Part shown: positions 11,828-19,964 of the stretch, in pieces
Layout: each line of letters opens with the position of its first letter
Numbering within the stretch: position 1 is the stretch's first letter
Source: Gerris lacustris
Lineage: Eukaryota; Arthropoda; Insecta; Hemiptera; Gerridae
Direction of reading: 5' to 3'
DNA length: 64,000 nt
NCBI GenBank assembly: GCA_951217055.1
Contig: OX578280.1
Span: 42,349,882 to 42,413,881, forward strand
The notes under the pieces: generated by a model
What the model was told of the DNA's origin: nothing
Database searches by the model: none
What the model saw: the letters and a program-made list of their open reading frames with translations, nothing else
Made by a program: the position numbers and the translations under genes

Positions 11828-13168
11828 GTTTCTGTATTCTTCACCTTAGTTGTATCTATGTGCAAAATTTGGGAAAGATTGAATCACGGGAAGTGGTTCA
11901 AAATTGGGGAAACGGAAATGTGCGATGAAACTTACAAAGCAAAGTAATATAAGACCAGTAAAAAAATTCGGACCTCTCTGGTATGCCCCCCACCCTTATA
12001 GCCAACTCTGAAGCCGCCCTTATAGTTGATCTTTATTTTTTAGAACTTTTTTGTTATAAAGAAATAAGTGTTCGTAATGGAAAATATAGCTTAAGCTTAT
12101 AATAAGCCTGAATACGTCCCTCACACAGTTAGTTATAGTTAGAGAAGTTAAAATAATGTTTTGAAGTAGTTATAGTAATATAAAATAGTATTATAAAATA
12201 TGTTACCGGTGTGTGTGGATAATTATTGTCGAAACCACAGACAGGCAGGTTCAAATATTTGCCTTGATTTATAGCATCTACCCACGGCTTGCATTGCTCT
12301 TTCTTCTTGCAATCGCAGTTACCTTAAAAACACAAACAGCATATTATATAGTAATAATAGTGCTTATCGCAGTTATTATTCTTCTCTTGATGTGTGAAAA
12401 ATAGCTGTAGGAGAATGATTAGGTGTTTTTTAAAATAAGGATTATAAGGTTAACAAACCGAAGGATTACCATGCATACAAGAGGTTTGGCCCAACCAAGC
12501 AGGAAACCGTTAGCGGGACCTTCAAGGATAAAAACCCAACCCGACTTAGGACGTTATTTTGACATGCTAAATAACTAACTGATATCAATACTGAGTCTGG
12601 AGTCTGGAATCAAACATGGACCCTTGCGTTTTAAGCATAAGTTAACCAATAAGCTACCATTAACACTTAGGGAAAGAGTTACTTTGCTTAATTCCTGCGT
12701 TGCTTCAAACAGAAACAAAGGGTAGAAGAAAGGAGGGGGGGGGGAGACTTTAGGGTCACGGGCTACTCTTTTAAGGTACTACACACAGTCGCCATATATA
12801 CCAAAAATACATTCATACTATACGTATACATCCATTCATATAATATATGAATTATATTATACGGTTAACTATACGGTGAGCTGTACGGTAAGCAATACTT
12901 ACTGTTGAGTTTGAGGGTAGGGCAGAAAAAAGGTAGAAATTTAGCCTATTATAATTAAAAAAAATATAAAATGGCGAAATGGAAAGAGATAGTTAAGCTT
13001 ACTTTGAGGAGGTGGAAATGAAGGTTCTTCTTCACAAGGAGGATTATTCAAAAGAGAACAATCTTTCCGCTTACCATAGAAACTCCTACTCAATAGAAGA
13101 AATAAATTTAAAGATATCGAAAAAGCATTGAAGAAGATAGAAAATACGAAAAGAAAACGTGACAACAT
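2385..13168 (-). CDS. Gene A: clip-domain serine protease homolog (pseudoenzyme), 3' end missing
   Basis: Spliced gene, exons complement(join(13003..13168, 12207..12322, 10201..10330, 8599..8738, 6956..7074, 3673..3917, 2385..2542)), about 358 residues visible; the last exon, which should carry the Ser195 region, is beyond the left edge. Order: hydrophobic leader (residues 1-28), Cys-rich clip-like region (about 37-98), linker, degenerate activation region (about 165-176), then an S1-fold domain. The catalytic His is Ile (S-A-I-C, residue 215) and the catalytic Asp is Asn (N-A-N-I-A-L, residue 264). The T-G-W-G motif is replaced by V-Q-S-N, and the position preceding Cys191 that normally sets trypsin specificity is His. 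Intron phases match genes B and C. Non-catalytic clip proteins of insects usually act as cofactors of prophenoloxidase or Toll proteases; that role here is inference. A pseudogene is unlikely because all visible frames and splice sites are intact. Confidence 0.83.
2543..3672 (-). other. Gene A intron 6
   Basis: Non-coding. A stretch at about 2930-3030 (CCCTGAATAAAAAAATATAA, then ATTGGTTTCGTTT) recurs in diverged form at about 7395-7470, and 3400-3475 resembles 7510-7575, so both introns carry the same dispersed repeat. I see no exon or RNA gene. Confidence 0.5.
3673..3917 (-). CDS. Gene A exon 6 (Asp-to-Asn exon)
   Basis: Acceptor TTAGCAG, donor CAGG|GTAAGT, 245 bases against 260 in B and C. 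It encodes residues 224-305. The motif that should read Y-N-D-I-A-L reads Y-N-A-N-I-A-L, so catalytic Asp102 is Asn and one residue is inserted. The end of the exon lacks the A/T-T-G-W-G motif seen in B and C. Confidence 0.9.
4840..6050. repeat. Interspersed repeat split by MITE copy 2
   Basis: Bases 4840-4982 and 5562-6050 align, with many small differences, to the uninterrupted stretch 52905-53600 in the same orientation. Shared landmarks include GAAACTTGGTACAAAAATCA, TGCCACCCG, GAGTCAGCAAA, TAAGATAAAAA and CATGATAATAGGAAAC. No protein is recognisable. The MITE interrupts it where the other copy is continuous, giving the empty site. Confidence 0.75.
4985..5561. mobile_element. 577-bp palindromic foldback MITE, copy 2
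   Basis: Same ends, length and palindromic organisation as 1615-2191, flanked by TA at 4983-4984 and 5562-5563. The two copies differ at scattered positions and in part of the centre. It sits inside a repeat whose other copy (near 53040) lacks it. Confidence 0.88.
6956..7074 (-). CDS. Gene A exon 5 (His-to-Ile exon)
   Basis: Acceptor GTTAACAG, donor TTCAA|GTAATA (phase 2, as in paralogs); 119 bases against 104 and 107. It encodes ALIGYGEG through residue 223. The block that reads S-A-A-H-C in B and C reads S-A-I-C-S, with the Cys kept and the His replaced by Ile (codon ATC). C-G-G before it is C-A-G. Confidence 0.9.
7690..8275 (+). other. Possible plus-strand transcribed segment
   Basis: More GC-rich than its surroundings, with an open plus-strand frame at 7614-7934 and an overlapping one ending at 8058, then a GA repeat, then CAATACG followed by GTAAGT at about 8268-8275. 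It could be an untranslated first exon or a transposon piece. No protein family recognised; weak evidence only. Confidence 0.2.
8115..8163. repeat. (GA)n microsatellite
   Basis: About 24 uninterrupted GA units. GA runs can bind GAGA-type factors in insects, but no link to a gene is shown here. Confidence 0.95.
8599..8738 (-). CDS. Gene A exon 4 (degenerate activation region)
   Basis: Acceptor TTACAG, donor CATCAG|GTGAGT; phases equal to those of B and C exon 4, length 140 against 158. The exon starts with K/C-A-D-Y-S-K, matching K-C-E-E-Y in the paralogs, and keeps the Cys that tethers the clip to the protease domain (D-S-C, residue 165). Where C has P-L-V-V-G-G it has S-L-L-T-I-P-R, so a normal Ile/Val-Val-Gly-Gly new N-terminus cannot form. 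Confidence 0.88.
9306..9740. mobile_element. Foldback (inverted-repeat) element
   Basis: Ends GTTATCAAATGAGGATA and the exact complement, flanked on both sides by TAA (9303-9305, 9741-9743). The long inner arms, including GGGAAAAAACCCGTGGGACG and its complement, form an extended hairpin about 9355-9575. The right arm has an extra unpaired block (about 9600-9720) containing a hammerhead-like core. Several open frames here are palindrome artefacts. TAA flanks would suit a PIF/Harbinger-type 3-bp duplication; not proven. Confidence 0.75.
9659..9687 (+). ncRNA. Hammerhead-like ribozyme core
   Basis: Reads CTGATGA, a short GGC/GCC stem with a GTTTA loop, GAAA, then CCGGTC. This follows the conserved order CUGANGA, stem II, GAAA, N-U-H cleavage triplet. 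Stem III would be very short. Activity is untested; it may be a relic. Confidence 0.35.
10201..10330 (-). CDS. Gene A exon 3 (end of clip plus linker)
   Basis: Acceptor TTTTGCAG, donor CAGA|GTAACA, phase 0 to phase 1 as in B and C. It begins L-L-C-C-P, supplying the two adjacent Cys that close the clip domain, followed by a basic G-K-R-S stretch (possible dibasic processing site, inference) and a 30-residue polar linker. Confidence 0.85.
10331..12206 (-). other. Gene A intron 2
   Basis: Includes a C homopolymer (10693-10711) and an imperfect tandem duplication around a T homopolymer (about 11632-11945). No exon was recognised. Confidence 0.5.
11632..11945. repeat. Imperfect tandem duplication with poly(T)
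   Basis: The unit beginning TTTCTGTATTCTTCACCTTA occurs at about 11643 and 11830 (about 187 bases apart) and both copies run into GTGCGATGAAACTTA. A run of 50 T (11777-11826) separates them, and a short T run precedes the first copy. This suggests a repeat mobilised or duplicated together with its homopolymer tail. Confidence 0.8.
12207..12322 (-). CDS. Gene A exon 2 (clip-like exon)
   Basis: Acceptor TTTTTAAG, donor CCG|GTAACA, phase 1 to phase 0, 116 bases against 128 in B and C. It encodes N-C-D-C-K-K-K-E-Q-C, then P-V-C-G-F-D. The Cys-x5-Cys and Cys-Gly-Phe elements match the clip pattern of gene C, but the C-D-C opening differs and resembles the C-x-C opening of non-catalytic clip proteins. 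Together with L-L-C-C of exon 3 it completes the clip. Confidence 0.78.
13003..13168 (-). CDS. Gene A exon 1 (leader), preferred
   Basis: ATG at 13168 followed by a hydrophobic stretch (residues 4-26, MLSRFLFVFSIFF start), then K-D-C and P-P-C and a proline-rich tail. The donor CAAA|GTAAGC is in phase 1, as required by exon 2. I prefer this to the exon at 16646 because the donor is stronger and it is closer. It adds two Cys not present in B or C. Confidence 0.6.
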
Positions 13169-13474
13169 AAGTTAAATAAGATAAAATTGTGCAGACTATT
13201 AGACAGAGTATCAAAAAATTACTTTGTGAACAACAAAGCTAAAAAGAAAGATCAAAAGAAGATTGCCAAAATTAACAGAGATGTAGAATAAATGTGCGAG
13301 AATAAATGATCAAAACAGTTACTGGGTGAACAGCAGGCTAATGGCAAAGAGATCATAGAAGATCGTCAAAACAAGAAAAGCTAGGAGGCAAAAAAGATTA
13401 TCAAAACAATGCAGGCTGAGAGACATGTTTATATTATATGTATGATTTGATCTTAGGAGAGTTGGAGTAAGGCA

Positions 13475-13645
13475 GGGCCGGACTGGGAAGAAATTTCGGC
13501 CCGGAAGTTCCTCTATCAGACCTCAGACCGGCCCTGTGCCCTCCCTCCAGCCTTGAGATGGCCAAGGGCCCGGCCCATTTTAGGCCTTAACCATACCGGC
13601 CAACCGGGAAAACTCCCAAACTCTCTTACAGCCAGTCTGACCCTC
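13475..13645. mobile_element. Small hAT-like MITE
   Basis: Starts CAGGGCCGGACTGG and ends CCAGTCTGACCCTC, an imperfect inverted pair of the CAGGG.. type used by hAT elements. A partial related copy lies at about 15625-15765 (GAAATTTCGGCCCGG, GCCAGTCTGACC). No clear 8-bp duplication identified. Confidence 0.5.
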
Positions 13646-13699
13646 GAAGGGGCAGTCTAATACTCTAGTGTACCAAGGTTCCCTTTAAATTAATAGGAC

Positions 13700-14040
13700 A
13701 TACCAATTTGTATCCGGGATATAGCAAAACATAGGAGGTAGTTCGATTTTCACGATTGTTTTAAACCCGTCAAACTACAGGTTTTTATTCATTTTTGGAT
13801 ATTTTCACGGGCAACCTATGGCTTTTCCTTTATATTTCGCAAGAAGATAAAAATAAAACGCACCAAGTACCAGTAGCTATAAGTTTGTCATCCTCAATGA
13901 ACAGACTTTGTTTCGACTTGTTTTTTTGTAACACCATTTCTTTCTTCGTACTTGGCACTAGAACGTAAATGAGAGAGGGTGATGTCTAATATCCTTCCTT
14001 GTGTACCAAGGTTTCTCTCTAAATTAAAAGGACACTTTGA
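13700..14040. repeat. Direct repeat, first copy
   Basis: From ATACCAATTTGTATCCGGGA onward this stretch matches about 15312-15620 with small indels. Both contain CAAACTACAGGTTT and TCTTTCTTCGTACTTGGCAC. A shorter inverted relative lies at 14390-14500 (ATCGAACTACCTCCTATG). Non-coding. Confidence 0.75.
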
Positions 14041-15311
14041 AACTGTTTTAAAGTCTGTTCTTCAAAAACCACCTACTGAGAAATTTGTAGCATAATCTGT
14101 GATATATAGATCATGGAAAGTCCTTAATTTGGATCATGATAGAATGTGGCGAAATACACTCATTTTGTAGAGATAAGAATAAGAGAGCTGATCATGAATC
14201 TAGTTGTATTTCTAGGTTCTAGGGATCATTTGTTAAGCTGATAAAATACAATGCCCTCTCTTTAACAGACGTTTTAGAGCCGAAAAATAGAAAAAAACGG
14301 AGTTACGATGTCTGTTCATTACGGATAGTAAAAGTAGCCATTTAATGCCTATTTATATTAATTTATGTATATTTTTTAAAAATTAAAGGAATAGCCGTGT
14401 GTTTGCCCGAAAAAATATCCAAAAACGGATAATACCTGTAATTTCTTGGGTGAAAGAAAAACGTAAAAATCGAACTACCTCCTATGTCTTGCTATATTAG
14501 TCTAGGCAAGACCAAGGACCCTTATATTTTCCTGCGTGTGTCTGTCCGTCCGTCCGGTCGCCTGCTCTCACGGCTACACCTTGCGTCCGATCACTTTGAA
14601 ATTTGGCATGTATGTGTCTTGTACCTACCCACATATTTTAAAAATATAGCGACTTAGAAAAAATATTTTTCAAAAATATTAGGGTAAAAAAACTTAAGGG
14701 TTAAGTTTTTTTCGACACCGTGAGGGGTATCATATGAAAGGGTACATCAAGCTGACTACAAAAATATATAATTCTTTGGTTATAACTTTGATAGGGCGAG
14801 CATAGGCAAGTTTGAAGTGGGTGTGAAACGTGCCCCCCCCCCCTCTATCTCGCCTATGTGAAGTGCAAAAAATCTGAAAAAATTCCTGAACATTCTTCGA
14901 CCAAAAGTAAAGATACCACTTTTTGGAAATTTCGAAAAAAATATATTTTTATTTTTTATTGACATAATACGTTTTTTTATAATTATGGTCTTTTCGATGT
15001 ATTTATAGGGTTGTAGTCCGGTTCAGTGGCAAAAAAATACTTTATCAGAGTGTGTTTTGAGAATATCAGACCCTTAGAATGGTTCAAAGTAAGCTTTTTA
15101 GCATTTTAAAAAAACACTGTTTATACACTTTACAGTTAAACCCTATATAGTGTGGTCTACGGACCCTCGCTGTGTGCTGACTAGCACACACTTGACCTGT
15201 TTATTCCGGTTATAAATTGACAATTTTATCCGAGCAAAATACGTGCATTGCGGGTTTAATATAACCAATGAATTTTAAGGGGATTTTTTAAAGAAATTTG
15301 TGAAAATAGAT

Positions 15312-15620
15312 ATACCAATTTGTATCCGGGAAATAGCAAAGCATAGGAGGTAGTTAAATTTTCATGATTTTTTTTAAACCCGTCAAACTACAGGTTTCTA
15401 TCCATTCTTGGATATTTTCACGGGCAAACCTATGGCTTTGCCTTTATATTTCACAAAGAAGATAAAAATAAAACGCATCAGTACTTAGATAAGTTTGCCA
15501 TTCTCAATGAACAGACTTCTATAACACTATTTCTTTCTTCGTACTTGGCACTTAAATGTCCATGAGAGAGGGGACAGTCTAATACCCTAGTGTACCCAGG
15601 TTTCCCTTTAAATTAAAAGG
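15312..15620. repeat. Direct repeat, second copy
   Basis: Second copy of the 13700-14040 sequence in the same orientation, followed, as in the first copy's upstream flank, by the GAAATTTCGGCCCGG block. The order of blocks suggests duplication of a composite repeat. Confidence 0.72.
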
Positions 15621-16104
15621 ACACGAAGAAATTTCGGCCCGGGAGTTTCTCCATCACACCGGCCTCAAGCCTTGAGTTGGCCAAGGGACCAGCCGATTTT
15701 AGGCCTTAACACGACCGTCTAACTGGGAAAATTCCCTAACTCCCTTATAGCCAGTCTGACCTTGGACTGAGGCCCACCATCTTTTCTATGATCTGCCTCA
15801 TAGTATTTAGTTTTACCAAAAAATGTAAAAAAAATTAAATTTGAATGACAAAATTTCAATGTAGTGTAATCTTCTAGTCAGTCAGCTTAGTAAGAAATTA
15901 ATATCCTAATTTTAAATTAAGTTGTTATAAATGGTTAATGTTTTAATATGTGTTAATATCGGTAAAATTGTTAATGCTGTATAGTAATTAGTATATTTAT
16001 TTAATTCTGTTTCTAGCCTGAGAATGACCCAAGGAAAGGTCGAAATATCGCTGAAGGGAGCGTTTTATTTTTTCCTTAGGGCCAAACAACAATTAATTTG
16101 TAAC

Positions 16105-16212
16105 TTCTAGACGGGATTCGAACCTGCGACCGCCTAATTAACATGGTGTGCCTAAGCTCTGGTTTCCTAGGAGAACTCTAGATTACAGAATCGTTTTCTT
16201 AGGAAACCAGAG
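16105..16212 (-). repeat. tRNA-like relic and hairpin
   Basis: On the minus strand GGTCGCAGGTTCGAATCCCG matches a pol III B box / T-loop, but the T stem is imperfect and no clear A box or acceptor stem is present, so I do not call a tRNA. The adjoining 16157-16212 forms a hairpin with GCTCTGGTTTCCTA arms. Likely remains of a tRNA-derived SINE. Confidence 0.35.
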
Positions 16213-16359
16213 CGGAGGTAGGTTACGTAGGGGTAGGTTTATTAAGTAAAAGGCCAGAAACAACGGGGTTGTTACCTGTGTTAGTTACACTTTTTGACGG
16301 TGGTCAGGGGGCAGCACCATTGTGAACGATGGTACAATAATGATGGTAAATATTAGTAT

Positions 16360-16575
16360 TTAGACTTGCTATAAGATAGTAGCATACATATAGACCTACT
16401 ATGTAGATAGTAGTTTATAGACTTTATGTAAATAGTTGTACTTTGACTTGCTGTTTAGATTTTAGTATATAGACGTACTATATAGATAGAAGTAAATTTA
16501 CCTAGGACATAGATAGTAGTATACAGATCTAGTAAATAGATAGCAGTATATAAGTAAGTAATATTTAGATAAATA
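16360..16575. repeat. Degenerate AT-rich tandem repeat
   Basis: Repeated variants of AGATAGTAGTATATAGAC with spacing near 35-40 bases. It starts immediately downstream of the alternative leader exon (minus strand), so any transcript from that exon would carry it at the start of its intron. Confidence 0.55.
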
Positions 16576-16576
16576 C

Positions 16577-16646
16577 CTCCTTGCTGACGAGACGAATCAA
16601 TTAAACTTACTATAAAAATAAATAAAAAACTACCGACATTTTTCAT
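16577..16646 (-). CDS. Candidate alternative first exon of gene A
   Basis: ATG at 16646, then a typical signal peptide (MKNVGSFLFIFIVSLIDSS) and a possible donor GGAG|GTATTT in phase 1, compatible with exon 2 of gene A. An earlier donor-like ATA|GTAAGT would be phase 0 and not fit. Could also be chance or a first exon of another transcript. Confidence 0.3.
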
Positions 16647-16840
16647 TATTATTGATCTAATAATAATTTTTACTTGATATTCAATTGAATGTTTTTACTA
16701 CTTTACTGTAGAAAGAATTTGAGTTTACTAGCGACAAAATACTTAGGGCAGCTGTTTATATGTGTTTATAAAATATTCTGGGGTTTCCCCTTATAGACAA
16801 GATGGCATGTCGACCTCCGAGCAGAACTGGTTTCCCTTAC

Positions 16841-18244
16841 ACTGCCCTGCTAAGCGAAAATGTCGTATCTACAGGATTTTTGGAAAAAAAAAGTTTGTGA
16901 TAATTGACTTTAAACATTTCAAAGTTTGAAGCCTCGTTACTCTCATAGTATTTGTTCAATTGCTAATCAAGTAATATCAATAGATTCAGAATTTTATCTT
17001 CTTTAGAGCTATGTTGGTTTTACATAAATTAATAAAATACATTTGTAAGGGCAATAAGATATATTGAAATACCTGTAGATAAGGCTTTTATAAACTAATT
17101 ATAACGGTTGGGGAGAGTGAAATTCATAAGCCAATTTGCCGTATCTATATTATACTAAGCAAAAATTCCGTAAATGAATCTAAATATATGTACTCACTAT
17201 TTAAAGGACTTTTTGTTTAATTTATAATTCAGTTCCTAAGTAATCAAAATAAGGCTTTTGAGTTTAATTAAATTAGTGACTTATTAATGGATTAATTAAC
17301 AATTAATAAAAATATTAACTGCCATTATAATAATCTATGCTGTATAAAACAGTTAATAAAAAATAGTACAATGAATGATCAAAAAATATTAAAGTTTTAT
17401 GTTAATATCATCATAATGTAAGTTTCAAATGATAAAAATTGTGTTTCAATATCCGTGCTAATTTCTATTAAAGATGTTTGTAAGTTCCTCTAGAAATGTT
17501 GTCCATTTAAAGGAGTAATAAAAGCATTTTCGCTGATAATATGTTTTAAAATTCTTCTTTCTTTTCTTGATTATGTTGTTCCTCGTGGTTTTGAATGTCT
17601 TTTAGAGCCAGGGAGCCTCTTCTCAAAATATTTTATTTATACTCTGCTGAGGCCCATCAAAATATTTTTTATAAAATATGTCGAACTGCCTCTTCCTTGC
17701 TTTGACTTGAACGATGAGATTAACTTTTTTTTTACTGCGAGAACAAATCGTACCTGCACAAGAAATCGTTTAGCTCCATCTCCTTAACAACACTCTTTTA
17801 AATTAAATTACTTCTAAAAAAAACAAAAAAACACGTGTCTTTGATAAGACAAAGACATCCACCCCTTTCAGTCTTTGGCTAGATACTGCCTAAAACATCT
17901 AAAAACTATCGGTTACAACAGGGATTATCAGAAGCAAAAATGCCTTATCTACCGAATCAGAAGCGAAAAAGTCGTAACTGTATTATACGAAGCGATAATG
18001 TCGTATCTACAGTCAGATACGGCGTTTTCGCTTCTTAATATTCACTTACGGCAATTTCGCTTAGTATATTACCTCTTTTTCACAATGTCGTATCTACGAA
18101 ACCTTTTGTTTCTCTTATTTAGGACGGAGATACGGCTTCGGGACCACCAAAAACAGCAAAAACCACCCCCCAAAACCCTAAAAATGACATAACCTCATTT
18201 TCGGCAAAAAATGTAGATACGACATTTTCGCTTAGCAGGGCAGT
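16841..18244. mobile_element. 1.4-kb terminal-inverted-repeat element with subterminal motif array
   Basis: Perfect 32-bp inverted termini at 16841-16872 and 18213-18244 (outer bases ACTGCCCTGCTAAGCGAAAA and complement). The right half (about 17920-18240) contains several extra copies, in both orientations, of a core like AGCGAAAATGTCGTATCTAC, typical of transposase-binding subterminal repeats. An open frame at 17875-18192 is built from these repeats and is not credible as protein. No transposase. Target duplication unclear. Confidence 0.75.
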
Positions 18245-19772
18245 ACAATCTTCCTTAGGTTTTCCCCATGTTGATTTCTATTCTTTTTTAATTCGTTTTT
18301 CCTTTCTCGTAAGTAGTTTGATTGCAAATTGCAAATAACTAAATAGATTTACACTGCTAAGATCCACTAATTCCAAATAGTGATTCTGAGCTCTGGGTAG
18401 ACCCCGTAAAGCTAAAACAGCTGAACTGATTTTGATCAAATTTGGTATTATGGTCAGAAAAATCATACACAAGCGAAATTAAGAAATGAGTCGCTAAAGA
18501 AGGCATTAACCATTTTTTTGGATTTTGGTTCTCAAACTATCTTCAAGCTGATTATGCCCTTTATTTTATAGATAAATTCATTTCATCAAAATCTTTTGCC
18601 CACAGTTGCTACTCTTAATGAAATACAGAAAATTTAGGATCAATTGGAATTTGATCTATTAGATTTGACAACTATAGAGAACCAACTTTTTTAGCATCAT
18701 AGAAGGCTAAGCACTTCTTTCTTAAAATTTTTTGACAAACCTTCTGACAACCCAAGAGGGAATAGGAAATAAAAAAGTATTTTTTGGTACTACTGCGGTG
18801 GTCATATTCTAATAATGATTTAAATATTTATCCTGTAATTAGTCTAATAGAATAGCCATTTTATTTAATAATAATTTATATATATTTGAAATAATTACAT
18901 AACTAGGGTCTAATGCTAATGACATCTGAAATCTTTTTAACAGTGACAGTTTTACAATTTCAATTTCATTTTTTCAGTCAGTTGAATTATAATTTGTCCT
19001 AAGATAATAGTATAATATTTTAAAACATAATATCAAAGTTTTTCAGTAAGATTACGTTTACATAAATCAATTTATTTTTACTGAAGAAATATTAAAATAT
19101 CACAAAATCCCTTTCTATTAACAATTTATAAGTGGTAGTAAGAATTTAATTTTATTAAATCGACGCAGCTAACTGCCTAGAGTGGGTTCAGTAACAATGA
19201 GAAAATAACTTAAGTAAAAACTGATAGATTTAGTTGGTAGTTGGTTGAAGTTACTATAAAAAGCAGTGAGACTAAATTTGACAATTAGAATTCTTGTTAT
19301 GTCTTTATATATTAAATTAGACATTTTTAAATTTATTTTGCATATAAATTTTGTTGTAAATGATAATGAAAAACATTGCAATGCAGGGTTTATCTTGAGA
19401 GAAGAGGCTTCCAAGAGTGCTCCCAAAGATATTAAATAGAGAAGATTTTCAACTTCACTCTTGTATGAGCATCGCTAAGGTTCGTGATGGGGAGATCCTC
19501 TCCTTCCCCCTTCTTTATTGGAGAGTGGATGTGGCGTACCTTTGTTTAAGACCTTTGATAAACTATAAAAACGTTTTATAGGACTACATGTTGTCCTTCA
19601 AGTGTGAACCGCTTTTTCATTAATTACGCTTCCTCTAACTAGCTCCTCCTTAAAGCTCTTTAGTCTAAGTTCACTTCCTATTTCTTATTTTGCCTCTGTA
19701 ATAATGGTAGGTTGTACAAAACTGAGATGGTAGAGCAAGTCTGACGGGGGAGGTTCATCTGCTTCTCTGTGT
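18245..19772. other. Gene A/B intergenic spacer
   Basis: AT-rich and without recognisable coding sequence. About 18340-18500 belongs to a dispersed family also seen at 24180-24330 and 31640-31800 (landmarks TTTGGTAT and CAGAAAAATCATAC). A possible polyadenylation signal for gene B (AATAAA on minus) lies at 19514-19519, about 250 bases after the stop. Confidence 0.5.
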
Positions 19773-19964
19773 TTATAGATCATTGAAGTTTTTTAGTAAT
19801 TCAGGCCAGACTGTCTTCACTATCCAGGGTAAAAAGTAAGATACTCTAGTATAAACACCTGGATATCCGGAACTACAAATCCTTCCAAACGATGTGATTC
19901 CGACAATACCGTACATACAGTATGGTTCCTTTAAAGGGATTTGTAGAGGACCGCCAGAATCACC
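19773..19964 (-). CDS. Gene B exon 8 (Ser195 exon)
   Basis: Acceptor TGTTTCCAG, stop TAA at 19775-19773. It starts G-D-S-G-G-P-L with catalytic Ser452 and ends with P-W-I-V-K-T-V-W and a short tail. S-F-G replaces the common S-W-G at positions 214-216. Confidence 0.95.
   Translation of the reverse strand, partial: GDSGGPLQIPLKEPYCMYGIVGITSFGRICSSGYPGVYTRVSYFLPWIVKTVWPELLKNFNDL

Larger units (their letters stand above)
13169..16576. other. Gene A 5' flank, mosaic of repeats
   Basis: A small hAT-like element (13475-13645), long direct repeats (about 13700-14040 and 15310-15620), and an inverted fragment of the same sequence (about 14390-14500). Also a CTGTCCGTCCGTCCGG run with TCACTTTGAAATTTGGCAT (14540-14610), a hammerhead-like relic (16018-16050), a tRNA-like B box, and degenerate short repeats (16360-16575). 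Confidence 0.6.

Noticed and set aside
17875..18192. Plus-strand frame of 105 codons
   Set aside because: Built from repeated transposon-end motifs of the 16841-18244 element; no protein signature.
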